Below are positions 10,112 through 28,014 of a stretch of 62,397 nt of DNA, one piece after another. The stretch's first letter is position 1, and each line of letters begins with the position of its first letter. A program made the position numbers and the translations under genes. The notes beneath the pieces are model-generated. The model saw nothing but the letters and a program-made list of their open reading frames with translations. It did not search any database and had not been told where the DNA came from. This DNA comes from Microtetraspora glauca (GTDB lineage: Bacteria > Actinomycetota > Actinomycetes > Streptomycetales > Streptomycetaceae), in NCBI GenBank assembly GCA_000721275.1, contig JOFO01000040.1, positions 1 through 62,397 of the forward strand, given 5' to 3'.

Positions 10112-10932
10112 TGCAGCTCGACGGGAACGTGGCCCTGATCACCGGCGCCGCCCGCGCCCTGGGCCGCTCGCACGCGCTGGCCTTCGCCCGCGAGGGCGCC
10201 GACCTCGTCCTGCTCGACCGCTGCGACCCGGACGGCGGCCCCTACCCGCTGGCCGGCCGGCGCGACCTGGAGGAGACCGCGGACGCCTGCCGCAGGCTCG
10301 GCAGCCGGGTGCTCACCGGGGTGGCCGACGTCCGCCACCAGGCGGAGGTGGACAAGGTGGTGACCGCCGGCCTCGACGAGTTCGGCCGGATCGACGTGCT
10401 CCTCAACAACGCGGGCGTGCTCGGGCCGGGCGGCGTACGGACCCACGAACTCACCGAGGAGCAGTGGCAGCTCGCCCTCGACGTCAACCTGGGCGGCACC
10501 TGGCGGTGCTGCCGGGCGGTCCTGCCGCACATGGTGGCGCAGGGCGGCGGGACCATCGTCAACACCGCCTCCACCGGCGGGCTCGTCGCCTTCGAGCGGT
10601 ACGCCAACTACGTCGCCTCCAAGCACGGCGTGATCGGCCTGACCAAGTCCATCGCGCTGGAGTACGGCCGCCACGGCGTGCGGGCCAACGCCGTCTGCCC
10701 GACCACCGTCGCCGACGACCCGGCCCTGCGCACCGGCAGCACCCGCGCGGTCGCCGCCTCCCTGGGCGCCGGTCTCGACGACTACGAGACCACCTCGGCG
10801 TCCCTGCACCCCCTCGGCCGGCTGGTCACCGCGGCCGAGGTGTCGGCGGCCTGCCTCTGGCTGGCGGGCCCGCACTCCGGCGGCGTCACCGGCACCGAGC
10901 TGGTGGTCGACGGCGGCTTCACGGCCCACTGA
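10111..10932 (+). CDS. SDR oxidoreductase, mycofactocin-coupled-like subfamily
   Basis: A 273-residue short-chain dehydrogenase with TGAARALGRSHALAFA (cofactor loop), NNAGVLGPGG, the catalytic Ser in NTASTGG and YVASK (Tyr-x-x-x-Lys). The insertion after the second beta strand (DRCDPDGGPYPLAG, then DLEETADACRRLG) resembles the subfamily thought to use a tightly held NAD and mycofactocin. ATG 10111 overlaps the previous stop as TGATG and is 4 bases from GGAGG; the alternative ATG 10108 is too close to it. It could oxidise or reduce a hydroxyl or aldehyde in the azabicycle or the NRPS-released aldehyde. No mycofactocin genes are in the window. Confidence 0.88.
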   Translation: MQLDGNVALITGAARALGRSHALAFAREGADLVLLDRCDPDGGPYPLAGRRDLEETADACRRLGSRVLTGVADVRHQAEVDKVVTAGLDEFGRIDVLLNNAGVLGPGGVRTHELTEEQWQLALDVNLGGTWRCCRAVLPHMVAQGGGTIVNTASTGGLVAFERYANYVASKHGVIGLTKSIALEYGRHGVRANAVCPTTVADDPALRTGSTRAVAASLGAGLDDYETTSASLHPLGRLVTAAEVSAACLWLAGPHSGGVTGTELVVDGGFTAH

Positions 10933-11101
10933 ACCGCCCGTCACCGATCTGCCCGGTACGGAACCGCCCGCCCCCGAACCGCGCACCACTGAACCGCTCA
11001 TCGCTGTACCGCCCCGCCCCGTCGTACCGCCGCGTGCGCCCCGCGCACGTGCCCCGCCGCGCCCCGAACGGCCCCACCCACCCGACGAGGAGTGCTCTGC
11101 C

Positions 11102-15721
<4,620 letters not shown>

Positions 15722-15950
15722 CCAGCAGAACAGCACATCACCGCGTCATCGATGGGAGTGGGAGTGAGTACGGACGAGCGTACGTACCTCGTGGTGCGCA
15801 ACCACGAGGACCAGTACTCGATCTGGCCCGCCGGGCAGGACATCCCGGACGGCTGGACCGCGGAGGGCTTCGACGGACCCAAGAGCAACTGCCTGGCGCA
15901 CATCGCCGAGGTATGGACCGATCTGCGGCCGCTGAGCCTGCGCGGCGCCG

Positions 15951-21329
<5,379 letters not shown>

Positions 21330-21341
21330 CCCTCCGGACGA

Positions 21342-21370
21342 CCGGGGTGGCGACGACCTCGCCACCCCGG
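21342..21370 (+). terminator. Perfect 12-bp hairpin after the PKS gene
   Basis: CCGGGGTGGCGA at 21342-21353 pairs exactly with TCGCCACCCCGG at 21359-21370 around a 5-base loop, 12 bp after the PKS stop. There is no T-tract, as is usual for Streptomyces terminators. It likely ends the carrier-SDR-NRPS-MbtH-PKS transcript. Confidence 0.75.
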
Positions 21371-21422
21371 GCACGGCCGGGCCCCGGGGGCGGCGCACCC
21401 CGCCGTCCCCGGGCCCCGGGCC

Positions 21423-21474
21423 GATGTAGTTTCTTCGAAAAGTCGACAGCCGTGCGATGTAGTGTTCGTAGTAT
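21423..21474 (+). promoter_or_regulatory. Low-GC promoter region with direct repeats before the dioxygenase operon
   Basis: An unusually AT-rich patch in a GC-rich locus. GATGTAGT is repeated at 21423 and 21456 (33 bp apart, about three helical turns), each followed by a TTCG-containing stretch, and TAGTAT at 21469-21474 is a good -10 candidate. Repeats placed three turns apart upstream of a -10 look like an activator site. No activator gene is in this part of the cluster. Confidence 0.45.
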
Positions 21475-21531
21475 GATGACCCGAACGATCGAGGGTGCTG
21501 TGTTCATGTCGAACCGCCAGGGGAGCCGAGC

Positions 21532-22305
21532 ATGCCGGATCAGGACATGGTGCTGATCGATACGTCGACGCCCAGGGGCCTGCGGGCCGATCACTTCGCC
21601 CGGCACGGCTGGGAACACGGCCGGCTGCGCGTGCCGGCGGAGGGCACCGACTGGAAGCGGTTCGCCTCCGCGTGGGACGAACTGGTCCCCGACGCGTACC
21701 TCGGCGGGGAACGGTGCCGCAGGAACCGCAGGTTCGGGCGGGTGCTCGCCCACCGCGACGGCACGCTGGAGCCGCTGCGCGGCACCGAGTTCTTCCAGAG
21801 CAAGGAGATCAACCGCACCTTCGGCGACCAGCTGCGCGTCTTCGAGCCGCTGACCGACACCGTGCTGGCCGACCGGCTCTTCCCCCGGATCCTGCGGGAG
21901 ACCCTCGGCCTGGTCAACGAGGTGGCCGGCCGGCAGGACTGGGAGCTCGGCATCCACTTCATCCGCGTCCTCGCGGACGCCGGCCAGGGCTCCGAACCCG
22001 CCCCGGAGGGACGCCACTCGGACGGCCACTCGTACGTGGCCATCCACCTGATCGACCGCCACCGCTGCGTCGGAGGCCGCAACCAGGTGTTCCGCAACGG
22101 CGAACCCGACGCCTGCCACACGGTCACCATGACCGAGCCGCTGGAGACGCTGATCCTGTCCGACACGACGATGCAGCACGACGTCAGCGAGATCCGGCCC
22201 GACGGGACCGCCGGATCGGCCTGGCGCGACACCATGATCGTCGACTTCAACACCGTGCCCGATCCGGCCGGAGTCCCGGGCCGCACCCACGGCTCGCTCC
22301 GGTGA
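21532..22305 (+). CDS. 2-oxoglutarate/Fe(II) dioxygenase, PF10014 (IDO-like) family
   Basis: The 257-residue protein resembles the PF10014 family, which includes a bacterial L-isoleucine 4-hydroxylase. I read the facial triad as His162 and Asp164 (GRHSDGHSYVAIHLI) and His216 (TMQHDVSEI), with RDTMIVDFN supplying the 2-oxoglutarate-binding region. Enzymes of this group hydroxylate unactivated carbons of aliphatic amino acids. It opens the rightward operon behind the low-GC promoter and AGGGGAG. In an azinomycin-like pathway a hydroxylated branched amino acid would suit the epoxide side chain; that is inference. Confidence 0.82.
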   Translation: MPDQDMVLIDTSTPRGLRADHFARHGWEHGRLRVPAEGTDWKRFASAWDELVPDAYLGGERCRRNRRFGRVLAHRDGTLEPLRGTEFFQSKEINRTFGDQLRVFEPLTDTVLADRLFPRILRETLGLVNEVAGRQDWELGIHFIRVLADAGQGSEPAPEGRHSDGHSYVAIHLIDRHRCVGGRNQVFRNGEPDACHTVTMTEPLETLILSDTTMQHDVSEIRPDGTAGSAWRDTMIVDFNTVPDPAGVPGRTHGSLR

Positions 22306-22316
22306 CTGGGGGAGTG

Positions 22317-22985
22317 ATGACGAGCCACCTGGCAACCGCCACCGCACCGGCCGGCCCCGCGCCCGGCCCCCGCGTCCACGTCCTGCCCGCCACGGCGCCG
22401 GCCCCGGAGTTCCGGCTGATCGGCATCGACGACCTGCTCAACAACCGTGCCGTCACCGGCACCCACGACCTCGACTCCGGCCGGCTCAACGCCTGGGGGA
22501 ACTCCTTCCCGGCCGGCGAGCTCCCGGCCCCCGGCACCGTGACCGAGGTGGCCGGCGTCCCCTTCCTCTGGCCCCGCGCCCACGCCGACGGGGACAACGT
22601 GCGCTGCGAGGGCCAGGTCGTCGACGTCCCGCCGGGCCGGTACGACTGGATCCACCTGCTCGCCGCCTCCGAACGGCGCAGCGAGGACACCCTCTGGGCG
22701 CACTACGACGACGGGCACGCCGATCCGCTCCGGGTGGGGATCTCCGACTTCCTCGACGGCACCCCCGCGTTCGGCGAGCTCCCCGCCTTCCGCACCGCGC
22801 GGATGCACTACCCGCACCACGTCCAGGAGCGGCTGCCCACCACCATGTGGCTGACCCGGGTGGGGCTGCCGCGCCGGGGCACCCTCCGCTCCCTCCGGCT
22901 GCCCCGGTCGGTCGCGATGCACGTCTTCGCGCTCACCCTGCTGACGGCGACCGACGTACGACGCGCGGAGGAGGACCCGGCATGA
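22317..22985 (+). CDS. Unrecognised protein with jelly-roll-like domain
   Basis: The 222-residue protein has no catalytic motif that I recognise. DLLNNRAVTG, GRLNAWGNSFPA, the G-V-P-F-L-W-P stretch and GRYDWIHLLAAS resemble the beta-sandwich domain attached to some Streptomyces secreted glycosidases. Here it has no signal peptide and no hydrolase domain, so it is probably intracellular. It sits 11 bp after the dioxygenase with GGGGGAG as ribosome site and overlaps the BtrH-like gene (ATGA). Its place in an aziridine operon with no other obvious ring-closing enzyme makes it a candidate for that or another unknown step. Function is unassigned. Confidence 0.7.
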   Translation: MTSHLATATAPAGPAPGPRVHVLPATAPAPEFRLIGIDDLLNNRAVTGTHDLDSGRLNAWGNSFPAGELPAPGTVTEVAGVPFLWPRAHADGDNVRCEGQVVDVPPGRYDWIHLLAASERRSEDTLWAHYDDGHADPLRVGISDFLDGTPAFGELPAFRTARMHYPHHVQERLPTTMWLTRVGLPRRGTLRSLRLPRSVAMHVFALTLLTATDVRRAEEDPA

Positions 22986-24118
22986 CCACCACCGACACCA
23001 CCGACACCACCGGCACCCCTGACACCACCGGCACCGCCGGCCCGACCGGAACCACCTGCACCGCCGACCCGACCGGAACCGCCGGCCCCGGCGGCGTCGC
23101 CGCGGGCCCCGGCGCCCGGCCCGTACGGCTCTGGACACGGGACCTCGGCAGCTGCCTGCACGGCACCCTGGCGACGGCGCTGATCCACGACGGGCACGAC
23201 CCGGTCACCGTCCTGGGCGCCCCGTGGGAGTTCCGCCGCCGGCCCGGCGCGTGGAGCTCTGAGGAGTACTTCTTCCTCGCGGAACCCGACTCGCTGGCCC
23301 GGCGGCTCGCCCTCCACCACCCCTTCGAGTCGTCCTGGCACCGCGGCGAGGGCCTGGACGACCTGCGCGAGGCGCTGGCCGGCGGCGTGCTGCCCATCGC
23401 GGCGGTCGACAACTTCCACCTGCCGTTCCGCCCCGCCTTCCACGACGTGCACGCCGCGCACCTGCTGGTCGTCTACCGGATCACCGACACCGAGGTGTAC
23501 GTCTCCGACGCCCAGCCGCCCGCCTTCCAGGGACCCATCCCCGTCGCCGACTTCCTGGCGAGCTGGGGCTCGCTCAACCCGCCGGACGACGCGGACGTGT
23601 TCTTCAGCGCCAGCCCCAGCGGCCGGCGCTGGCTGAGCACCCGCATGGCGGGCCCCGTCCCGAAGCCGGACGCCGCATGGGTCGGCCACGTCATCCGGGA
23701 GAACACCGCCCGCTACCGGCGGGGGACCACCGAACCTGTCCAGACGGGTTTGGCGGGCCTGCGGCACTACCTCGACCAGCTGTGCGCCGTCCCGCCGGGC
23801 GGCGCCGCCGCGGCCGAGGCCCTGAGCGAGCTGTACGTCATCAGCTGGAACATCCAGGCCCAGAGCGGACTGCACGCGGAGTTCCTGCGCGCCCGCGCGG
23901 TGGAGTGGCAGCTCCCCGAACTCGCCGAGGCCGCGGCCGGGGTGGACGCCGTCGCGCACGGCTGGACGGGGGTGCGCATGACCGGGGCGCACGCCCGGGT
24001 CTGGGACCGGCAGCGGCCCGGCGAGCTGCGCCGGCACGCCACCGTCCTCGTCCGCCGCCTCGAAGCCGCCCTCGACCTGCTCGACCTCGCGGCCGACGCG
24101 CTGTCCCGGCGCGGCTGA
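22982..24118 (+). CDS. BtrH-like acyltransferase with C39-like N-terminal domain
   Basis: The 378-residue protein starts with about 40 low-complexity Thr/Gly/Pro residues, then has the BtrH N-terminal pattern: Cys58 in GSCLHGTLATAL, His157/His160 in VHAAHLLVVYR and Asp176 in VSDAQPP as the likely catalytic triad, followed by a helical C-terminal half. BtrH of butirosin moves an amino acyl group from an acyl carrier protein to an amine. By analogy this enzyme could pass a carrier-bound acyl group, for example the PKS product, to an amine of the azabicyclic unit. Its start overlaps the preceding gene. The family call is good; donor and acceptor are inferred. Confidence 0.82.
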   Translation: MTTTDTTDTTGTPDTTGTAGPTGTTCTADPTGTAGPGGVAAGPGARPVRLWTRDLGSCLHGTLATALIHDGHDPVTVLGAPWEFRRRPGAWSSEEYFFLAEPDSLARRLALHHPFESSWHRGEGLDDLREALAGGVLPIAAVDNFHLPFRPAFHDVHAAHLLVVYRITDTEVYVSDAQPPAFQGPIPVADFLASWGSLNPPDDADVFFSASPSGRRWLSTRMAGPVPKPDAAWVGHVIRENTARYRRGTTEPVQTGLAGLRHYLDQLCAVPPGGAAAAEALSELYVISWNIQAQSGLHAEFLRARAVEWQLPELAEAAAGVDAVAHGWTGVRMTGAHARVWDRQRPGELRRHATVLVRRLEAALDLLDLAADALSRRG

Positions 24119-24120
24119 CC

Positions 24121-24276
24121 CCCACCGGCCGACGCCCCCCACCGGCCGACGCCCCCCACCGCCGACGGCCCGCACCGCCGACGGTCCGCACCCGAGACCG
24201 ATCCGTACGCCGACGATCCGCACCCGAGACCGATCCGCACGCCGACGATCCGCACCGAGAGCGATCCGCGCCGCCG
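24121..24276. repeat. Two adjacent intergenic tandem repeats, 17-bp and 32-bp periods
   Basis: Between the BtrH-like and LysX-like genes, a 17-bp unit (CCCACCGGCCGACGCCC) starts at 24121, 24138 and, degenerately, 24155. A 32-bp unit beginning CCGCACCCGAGACCGATCC then starts at 24186 and 24218 with a partial third copy from 24250. Copies are contiguous with no unique spacers, so this is not a CRISPR array. No gene crosses it. Confidence 0.8.
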
Positions 24277-24306
24277 CGAGCACGGCACGGATCGGAAAGG
24301 GCCCCC

Positions 24307-25185
24307 GTGGACACAACCGCCATGCCGATAGCCGTGGTCGCCTCCCGGATCCGCCGCGAGGAGCGCCTGATCCTGGAGGCGTTCGAGCGGCGCGGCCTGC
24401 GCTGCGAGCACGTCGACCCCCGCAGGCTGCGGCTCCACCTCGCCGACGGCCGGCCGCCCTACCGCGCCGCCCTCATGCGCGAGGTCAGCCACAGCCGGTC
24501 CGCGTCCGTCGCGGCCACCCTGGAGGCGCTCGGCGTCCCCGTGCACAACCGCCCGGCGGTCCTGGAGACCTGCGGCGACAAGCTCCGCACGGCGCTCGCC
24601 TTCCGCACCGCCGGGCTGCGGATGCCGCGGGCCGCCGTCGCCTGGGGCACCGGCTCCGCGCTGGAAGCGCTGCCCGAGCTCGGCTACCCCGTGGTGATCA
24701 AGCCCGTCACCGGTTCGTGGGGACACCTGACCGCCCGCGTCCACGACCGGGAGCAGGGCCGGACCGTCCTGGAACACCGCGCCGCGCTGCCCAACCCGCA
24801 GCAGCACGTCTACTACCTCCAGGAGCACATCGACAAGCCCGGCCGGGACATCAAGGCGTACGTCGCCGGCGACCGCGTCGTCTGCGCCATCTACAAGAAC
24901 GCCGTCGACGACTGGCGGACCAACACCGCCATCGGCGGCGCCGCCACCCCCTGCCCGATCACCCCCGAACTGACCAAGCTCGCGGTGGCGGCGGCGCACG
25001 CGGTCGGCGGCGGGTTCCTCGGCGTCGACCTGCTCGTCGACCGGCAGGAGGGGCTGTACGCGAACGAGGTCAACCACACCCCCGAGTTCCACGGCGCCGT
25101 CGACGCGACCGGCATGGACGTCGCGGGCGAGATCGCCGACTGGTTCGCCGCCGAGGTCGAGGCGGCCGAGGGCGCGGCGGCATGA
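24307..25185 (+). CDS. LysX-like ATP-grasp ligase loading the amino-group carrier
   Basis: The 292-residue RimK/LysX-type ATP-grasp protein has the HNRPAVLETCGDKLRT region, YPVVIKPVTGSWG (ATP lysine), YYLQEHIDKPGRDIKAYV, and EVNHTPEFHGAVDATG near the C terminus (metal-binding Glu/Asn). LysX forms the isopeptide bond between the C-terminal Glu of LysW and the alpha-amino group of glutamate or aminoadipate. It lies 17 kb from the carrier gene but is the only ligase of its type in the window. GTG 24307 follows GGAAAGG; ATG 24322 is an alternative. It overlaps the sulfotransferase gene, tying carrier loading to sulfation in one transcript. Confidence 0.94.
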   Translation: MDTTAMPIAVVASRIRREERLILEAFERRGLRCEHVDPRRLRLHLADGRPPYRAALMREVSHSRSASVAATLEALGVPVHNRPAVLETCGDKLRTALAFRTAGLRMPRAAVAWGTGSALEALPELGYPVVIKPVTGSWGHLTARVHDREQGRTVLEHRAALPNPQQHVYYLQEHIDKPGRDIKAYVAGDRVVCAIYKNAVDDWRTNTAIGGAATPCPITPELTKLAVAAAHAVGGGFLGVDLLVDRQEGLYANEVNHTPEFHGAVDATGMDVAGEIADWFAAEVEAAEGAAA

Positions 25186-25913
25186 GCGCCGCCGGCGACC
25201 GCCCCCCGCTGCTCGCCCTGTGGAGCGCGCCCCGCTCCCGCTCCACCGCCTTCTTCCGGATGATGGTGGAGCGCCAGGACCTCGTCACGCTGCACGAACC
25301 GCACTGCAACATCGCCAACGACGGCGGCACCGAGGTCGACGGCCGCACCGTGCGCTCCACGGACGACCTCACCGACGCGCTGCTCGCGCTCTCCGCCCGG
25401 CGGCCGGTGTTCTTCAAGGACACCACCGACTGCGTCTACGACTCGATCCTCGCGCGCCCCGACTTCCTCAAGGGCGCCCGGCACGCCTTCCTGCTCCGCC
25501 ACCCGCGGGAGATCATCCCGTCGTTCGCGGCGCTCAAGCCGGACATGGCCCGCCACGAGGTGGGCGTCGAGTACCTGGACCGGATCCACCGCGCGGTGCT
25601 CGACGCCGGCGGCGACCCGGTGGTCCTGGACTCCGACGACTTCGTCGACCGCCCCGAGGCCACCGTACGGGCGTACTGCGCCGCGGTCGGCCTGCCCTTC
25701 CGCGCCGACGCGCTGCGCTGGCAGCCGGGGGAGCGGCCGGAGTGGAGCCAGTCCGCCCGCTGGCACACCGACGTCAGCGCCAGCTCCACGGTGCGGCGCC
25801 GGGAGCGGACGTACGCCAGGACGATCGACGACGACCCGCTGCTGCGGAGCTACCACGACCACCACCTGCCGTTCTACACCCGGTTGTGGGAGCGGCGGCT
25901 CCGGATCTCCTGA
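25182..25913 (+). CDS. PAPS-dependent sulfotransferase family protein
   Basis: The 243-residue protein begins ALWSAPRSRSTAFFRMM, the 5'-phosphosulfate loop of the sulfotransferase superfamily, and has RHPREIIPSFAAL matching the 3'-phosphate-binding region. It would move the sulfuryl group of PAPS to a hydroxyl. With cysD/cysC at the cluster's left end, this supplies an O-sulfate. In azinomycin-type biosynthesis sulfate elimination by the neighbouring amine closes the aziridine. The gene overlaps the ligase (ATGA at 25182). Some relatives in this group are annotated only as generic sulfotransferase-fold proteins, so activity needs a test. Confidence 0.87.
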   Translation: MSAAGDRPPLLALWSAPRSRSTAFFRMMVERQDLVTLHEPHCNIANDGGTEVDGRTVRSTDDLTDALLALSARRPVFFKDTTDCVYDSILARPDFLKGARHAFLLRHPREIIPSFAALKPDMARHEVGVEYLDRIHRAVLDAGGDPVVLDSDDFVDRPEATVRAYCAAVGLPFRADALRWQPGERPEWSQSARWHTDVSASSTVRRRERTYARTIDDDPLLRSYHDHHLPFYTRLWERRLRIS

Positions 25914-25975
25914 CCACCCGCCGACGCGCACCCGACCGCCGCGCGCAGGCCGACCGAAACCGAAAGGCACCGTAG

Positions 25976-27232
25976 ATGATCATCTCGAAGCCGCCGTTCT
26001 GTCCGGTGCGGTTCCACGACTCCGACCTGCTCGACTCGGGTTTCCACGCCGCGACGGACATGCACGCCCTCTGGGCCGACCTGCGGGAGAACCAGCCGCT
26101 CTACCGGGCGGAACCAGGCGGCGGCCGGGAGCCGTTCTGGGTCGTGACCCGCCACGAGGACGTCAGCCGCGTCCTGCGCAACCACGGGGAGTTCTCCTCC
26201 CGGCGCGGCACCATCCTGTGCGTCCTCGACCTCGACACCCCGGACATCGCGACCGACAACATGATGGCCGACACCGACCCGCCGCGGCACCGCGAGTTCC
26301 GCGAGCCGCTGAACAAGGCGTTCGCCCCCTCCGTGGTCGCCACCCAGGAGAAGCTGCTCCGGGACCTGTCCCGGGACCTGATCCTGACGACCCTCGACGC
26401 CGGCGTGTACGACATCGCGCACAAGACGATGATGTTCCCGATGGCCGTCACCGGCACCCTCATGGGCCTGCCCCCCGAGTCCTGGGAACGGCTCGCCGAA
26501 CTGGTCATGATGACGATCGCCTACGACGACCCGGACTACTCCGCCGGCGGCGCCCAGGCCACCGTGCGCCAGGCCCGGCACGAACTCTTCGAGTACTTCC
26601 AGAAGGAGTACGCCCGCCGAAGCCGCGACGACGTCGACCCCGACGTCATCGGCGCCATGGTGGCGATGGACCTGTCCGAGGGCCCGATGACCCAGGAACA
26701 GGTCCTCCTCAACGCCTTCGTGCTGCTCATCGGCGCCAACGTCACCACCCCGCACGCCCTGTGCACCCTGATGACGGTCATGGCCGAGCACCCGGAGCAG
26801 TTCGAGGCGGTGCGGCGGGACCCCGGGCTCCGCGCCTCCTGCCTGCAGGAGCTGCTGCGCTGGTCGTCCCCGGTGACCGCCCTCATGCGGTACGCCGTCA
26901 AGGATGTGGAGATGCACGGGAGGACCATCCGGGCCGGCGAGCCCGTCAGCGCCTGGATCGGCTCCGCCAACCGCGACGAGCGCGTCTTCCCCGACCCGTA
27001 CCGCTTCGACGTCGCCCGCCGCCCCAACAAGCACCTCGCGTTCGGCCTCGGCCCGCACTACTGCATCGGCGCCGGCCTCGCCAAGGTCGGACTGGAGATC
27101 TTCCTCGACGAACTCCTCGACCTGGTCGACACCGTGGAGATCGCCGGCGAGGTGCGCCACGTCGCCTCCCACTTCGTCCCCGGCTACAAGAGCATGCCGG
27201 TCCGCTTCACCCCCCGGACCTCCGCGCGGTGA
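25976..27232 (+). CDS. Cytochrome P450
   Basis: The 418-residue P450 has the heme ligand Cys363 in FGLGPHYCIGAGLAK, the ExxR pair in the helix near FEAVRRDPGLR, and an I-helix LLIGANVTTPHA, where the usual acid-alcohol pair is replaced by Asn-Val-Thr. The altered I-helix may affect proton delivery or indicate unusual chemistry. It lies 62 bp after the sulfotransferase and overlaps the thioesterase (GTGA at 27229). Possible jobs are aryl hydroxylation of the polyketide acid, epoxidation, or oxidation of the amino acid; the sequence does not decide. Confidence 0.93.
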   Translation: MIISKPPFCPVRFHDSDLLDSGFHAATDMHALWADLRENQPLYRAEPGGGREPFWVVTRHEDVSRVLRNHGEFSSRRGTILCVLDLDTPDIATDNMMADTDPPRHREFREPLNKAFAPSVVATQEKLLRDLSRDLILTTLDAGVYDIAHKTMMFPMAVTGTLMGLPPESWERLAELVMMTIAYDDPDYSAGGAQATVRQARHELFEYFQKEYARRSRDDVDPDVIGAMVAMDLSEGPMTQEQVLLNAFVLLIGANVTTPHALCTLMTVMAEHPEQFEAVRRDPGLRASCLQELLRWSSPVTALMRYAVKDVEMHGRTIRAGEPVSAWIGSANRDERVFPDPYRFDVARRPNKHLAFGLGPHYCIGAGLAKVGLEIFLDELLDLVDTVEIAGEVRHVASHFVPGYKSMPVRFTPRTSAR

Positions 27233-27993
27233 CCGGGCACCCCGTCCAGCACTCCGGCGCACGGCTCTGGTTCGACCGCCGCTTCCGCTCCGCCGCCGCG
27301 ACGCACAGCCTGTACTGCTTCCCCTTCGCGGGCGGCTCCGCGACCTACTACGCCGACTGGGCGGAGCACTGCGCCGGCCCCGTCCAGCTGGTCCCGGTCC
27401 TCCTGCCCGGCCGCGGCGCCAGGATGACCGAGCCGTCCGCGAAGGACATGATCGAGCTCGCCGACGAGATCGCCGGGACCATCGCCGGCGAACCCGGCCG
27501 GGTGCTGCTCTACGGCCACAGCATGGGCGCCATCCTCGCCTTCGAGGTCGCCAGGCGACTGCGCGACCTCGACCGGGAGGTCGAGCACCTGTTCGTGAGC
27601 GGCCGGCCCGCGCCGACGATCGTCCGGCCGAAGGAACCCGTCAGCGACCTGCCCCGGGCCGCCTTCGTCCAGATGCTGCGCGACTACGGCGCCGCGGACC
27701 CGACGATCCTCGAACACGACGAACTCCTCGACCTGCTCATGCCCATGATCAGAGCCGACTTCGCGATGATCGAGGGCTACCGCTGCCGGCCGCTGCCGCT
27801 GCTGACCTGCCCGGTCTCCGCCTGGTGCGGGGACGCCGACGCCGAGGTCCCGCCGGACACGATGCGCGGCTGGGGCGACCGGACCACCGGGGAGTTCACC
27901 CTCTCCGTGCTGCGGGGCGGCCACTTCTTCCTCACCGAGCACCGCGCGGAGATCATGCGCGCCGTGCACGCCGCCGTCCGCCGAGAGCGATGA
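27229..27993 (+). CDS. Type II thioesterase
   Basis: The 254-residue alpha/beta hydrolase has the type II thioesterase signatures YCFPFAGGSATYYADW, GHSMGAILAFE (nucleophile Ser) and GGHFFLTEH (catalytic His). These free-standing enzymes clear stalled acyl groups from PKS/NRPS carrier domains and sometimes release intermediates. The GTG start overlaps the P450 stop. It serves an assembly line in which neither the PKS nor the NRPS module has its own thioesterase, so it could also free the aromatic acid from the ACP. Confidence 0.93.
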   Translation: MTGHPVQHSGARLWFDRRFRSAAATHSLYCFPFAGGSATYYADWAEHCAGPVQLVPVLLPGRGARMTEPSAKDMIELADEIAGTIAGEPGRVLLYGHSMGAILAFEVARRLRDLDREVEHLFVSGRPAPTIVRPKEPVSDLPRAAFVQMLRDYGAADPTILEHDELLDLLMPMIRADFAMIEGYRCRPLPLLTCPVSAWCGDADAEVPPDTMRGWGDRTTGEFTLSVLRGGHFFLTEHRAEIMRAVHAAVRRER

Positions 27994-28014
27994 CCACCGA
28001 CAAGGAGTGAGAGC

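Noticed and set aside
22317..22985. Glycoside hydrolase
   Set aside because: Only a beta-sandwich-like region is present; no catalytic domain or signal peptide.
24121..24276. CRISPR-like array
   Set aside because: Repeats are contiguous without unique spacers and there are no cas genes.
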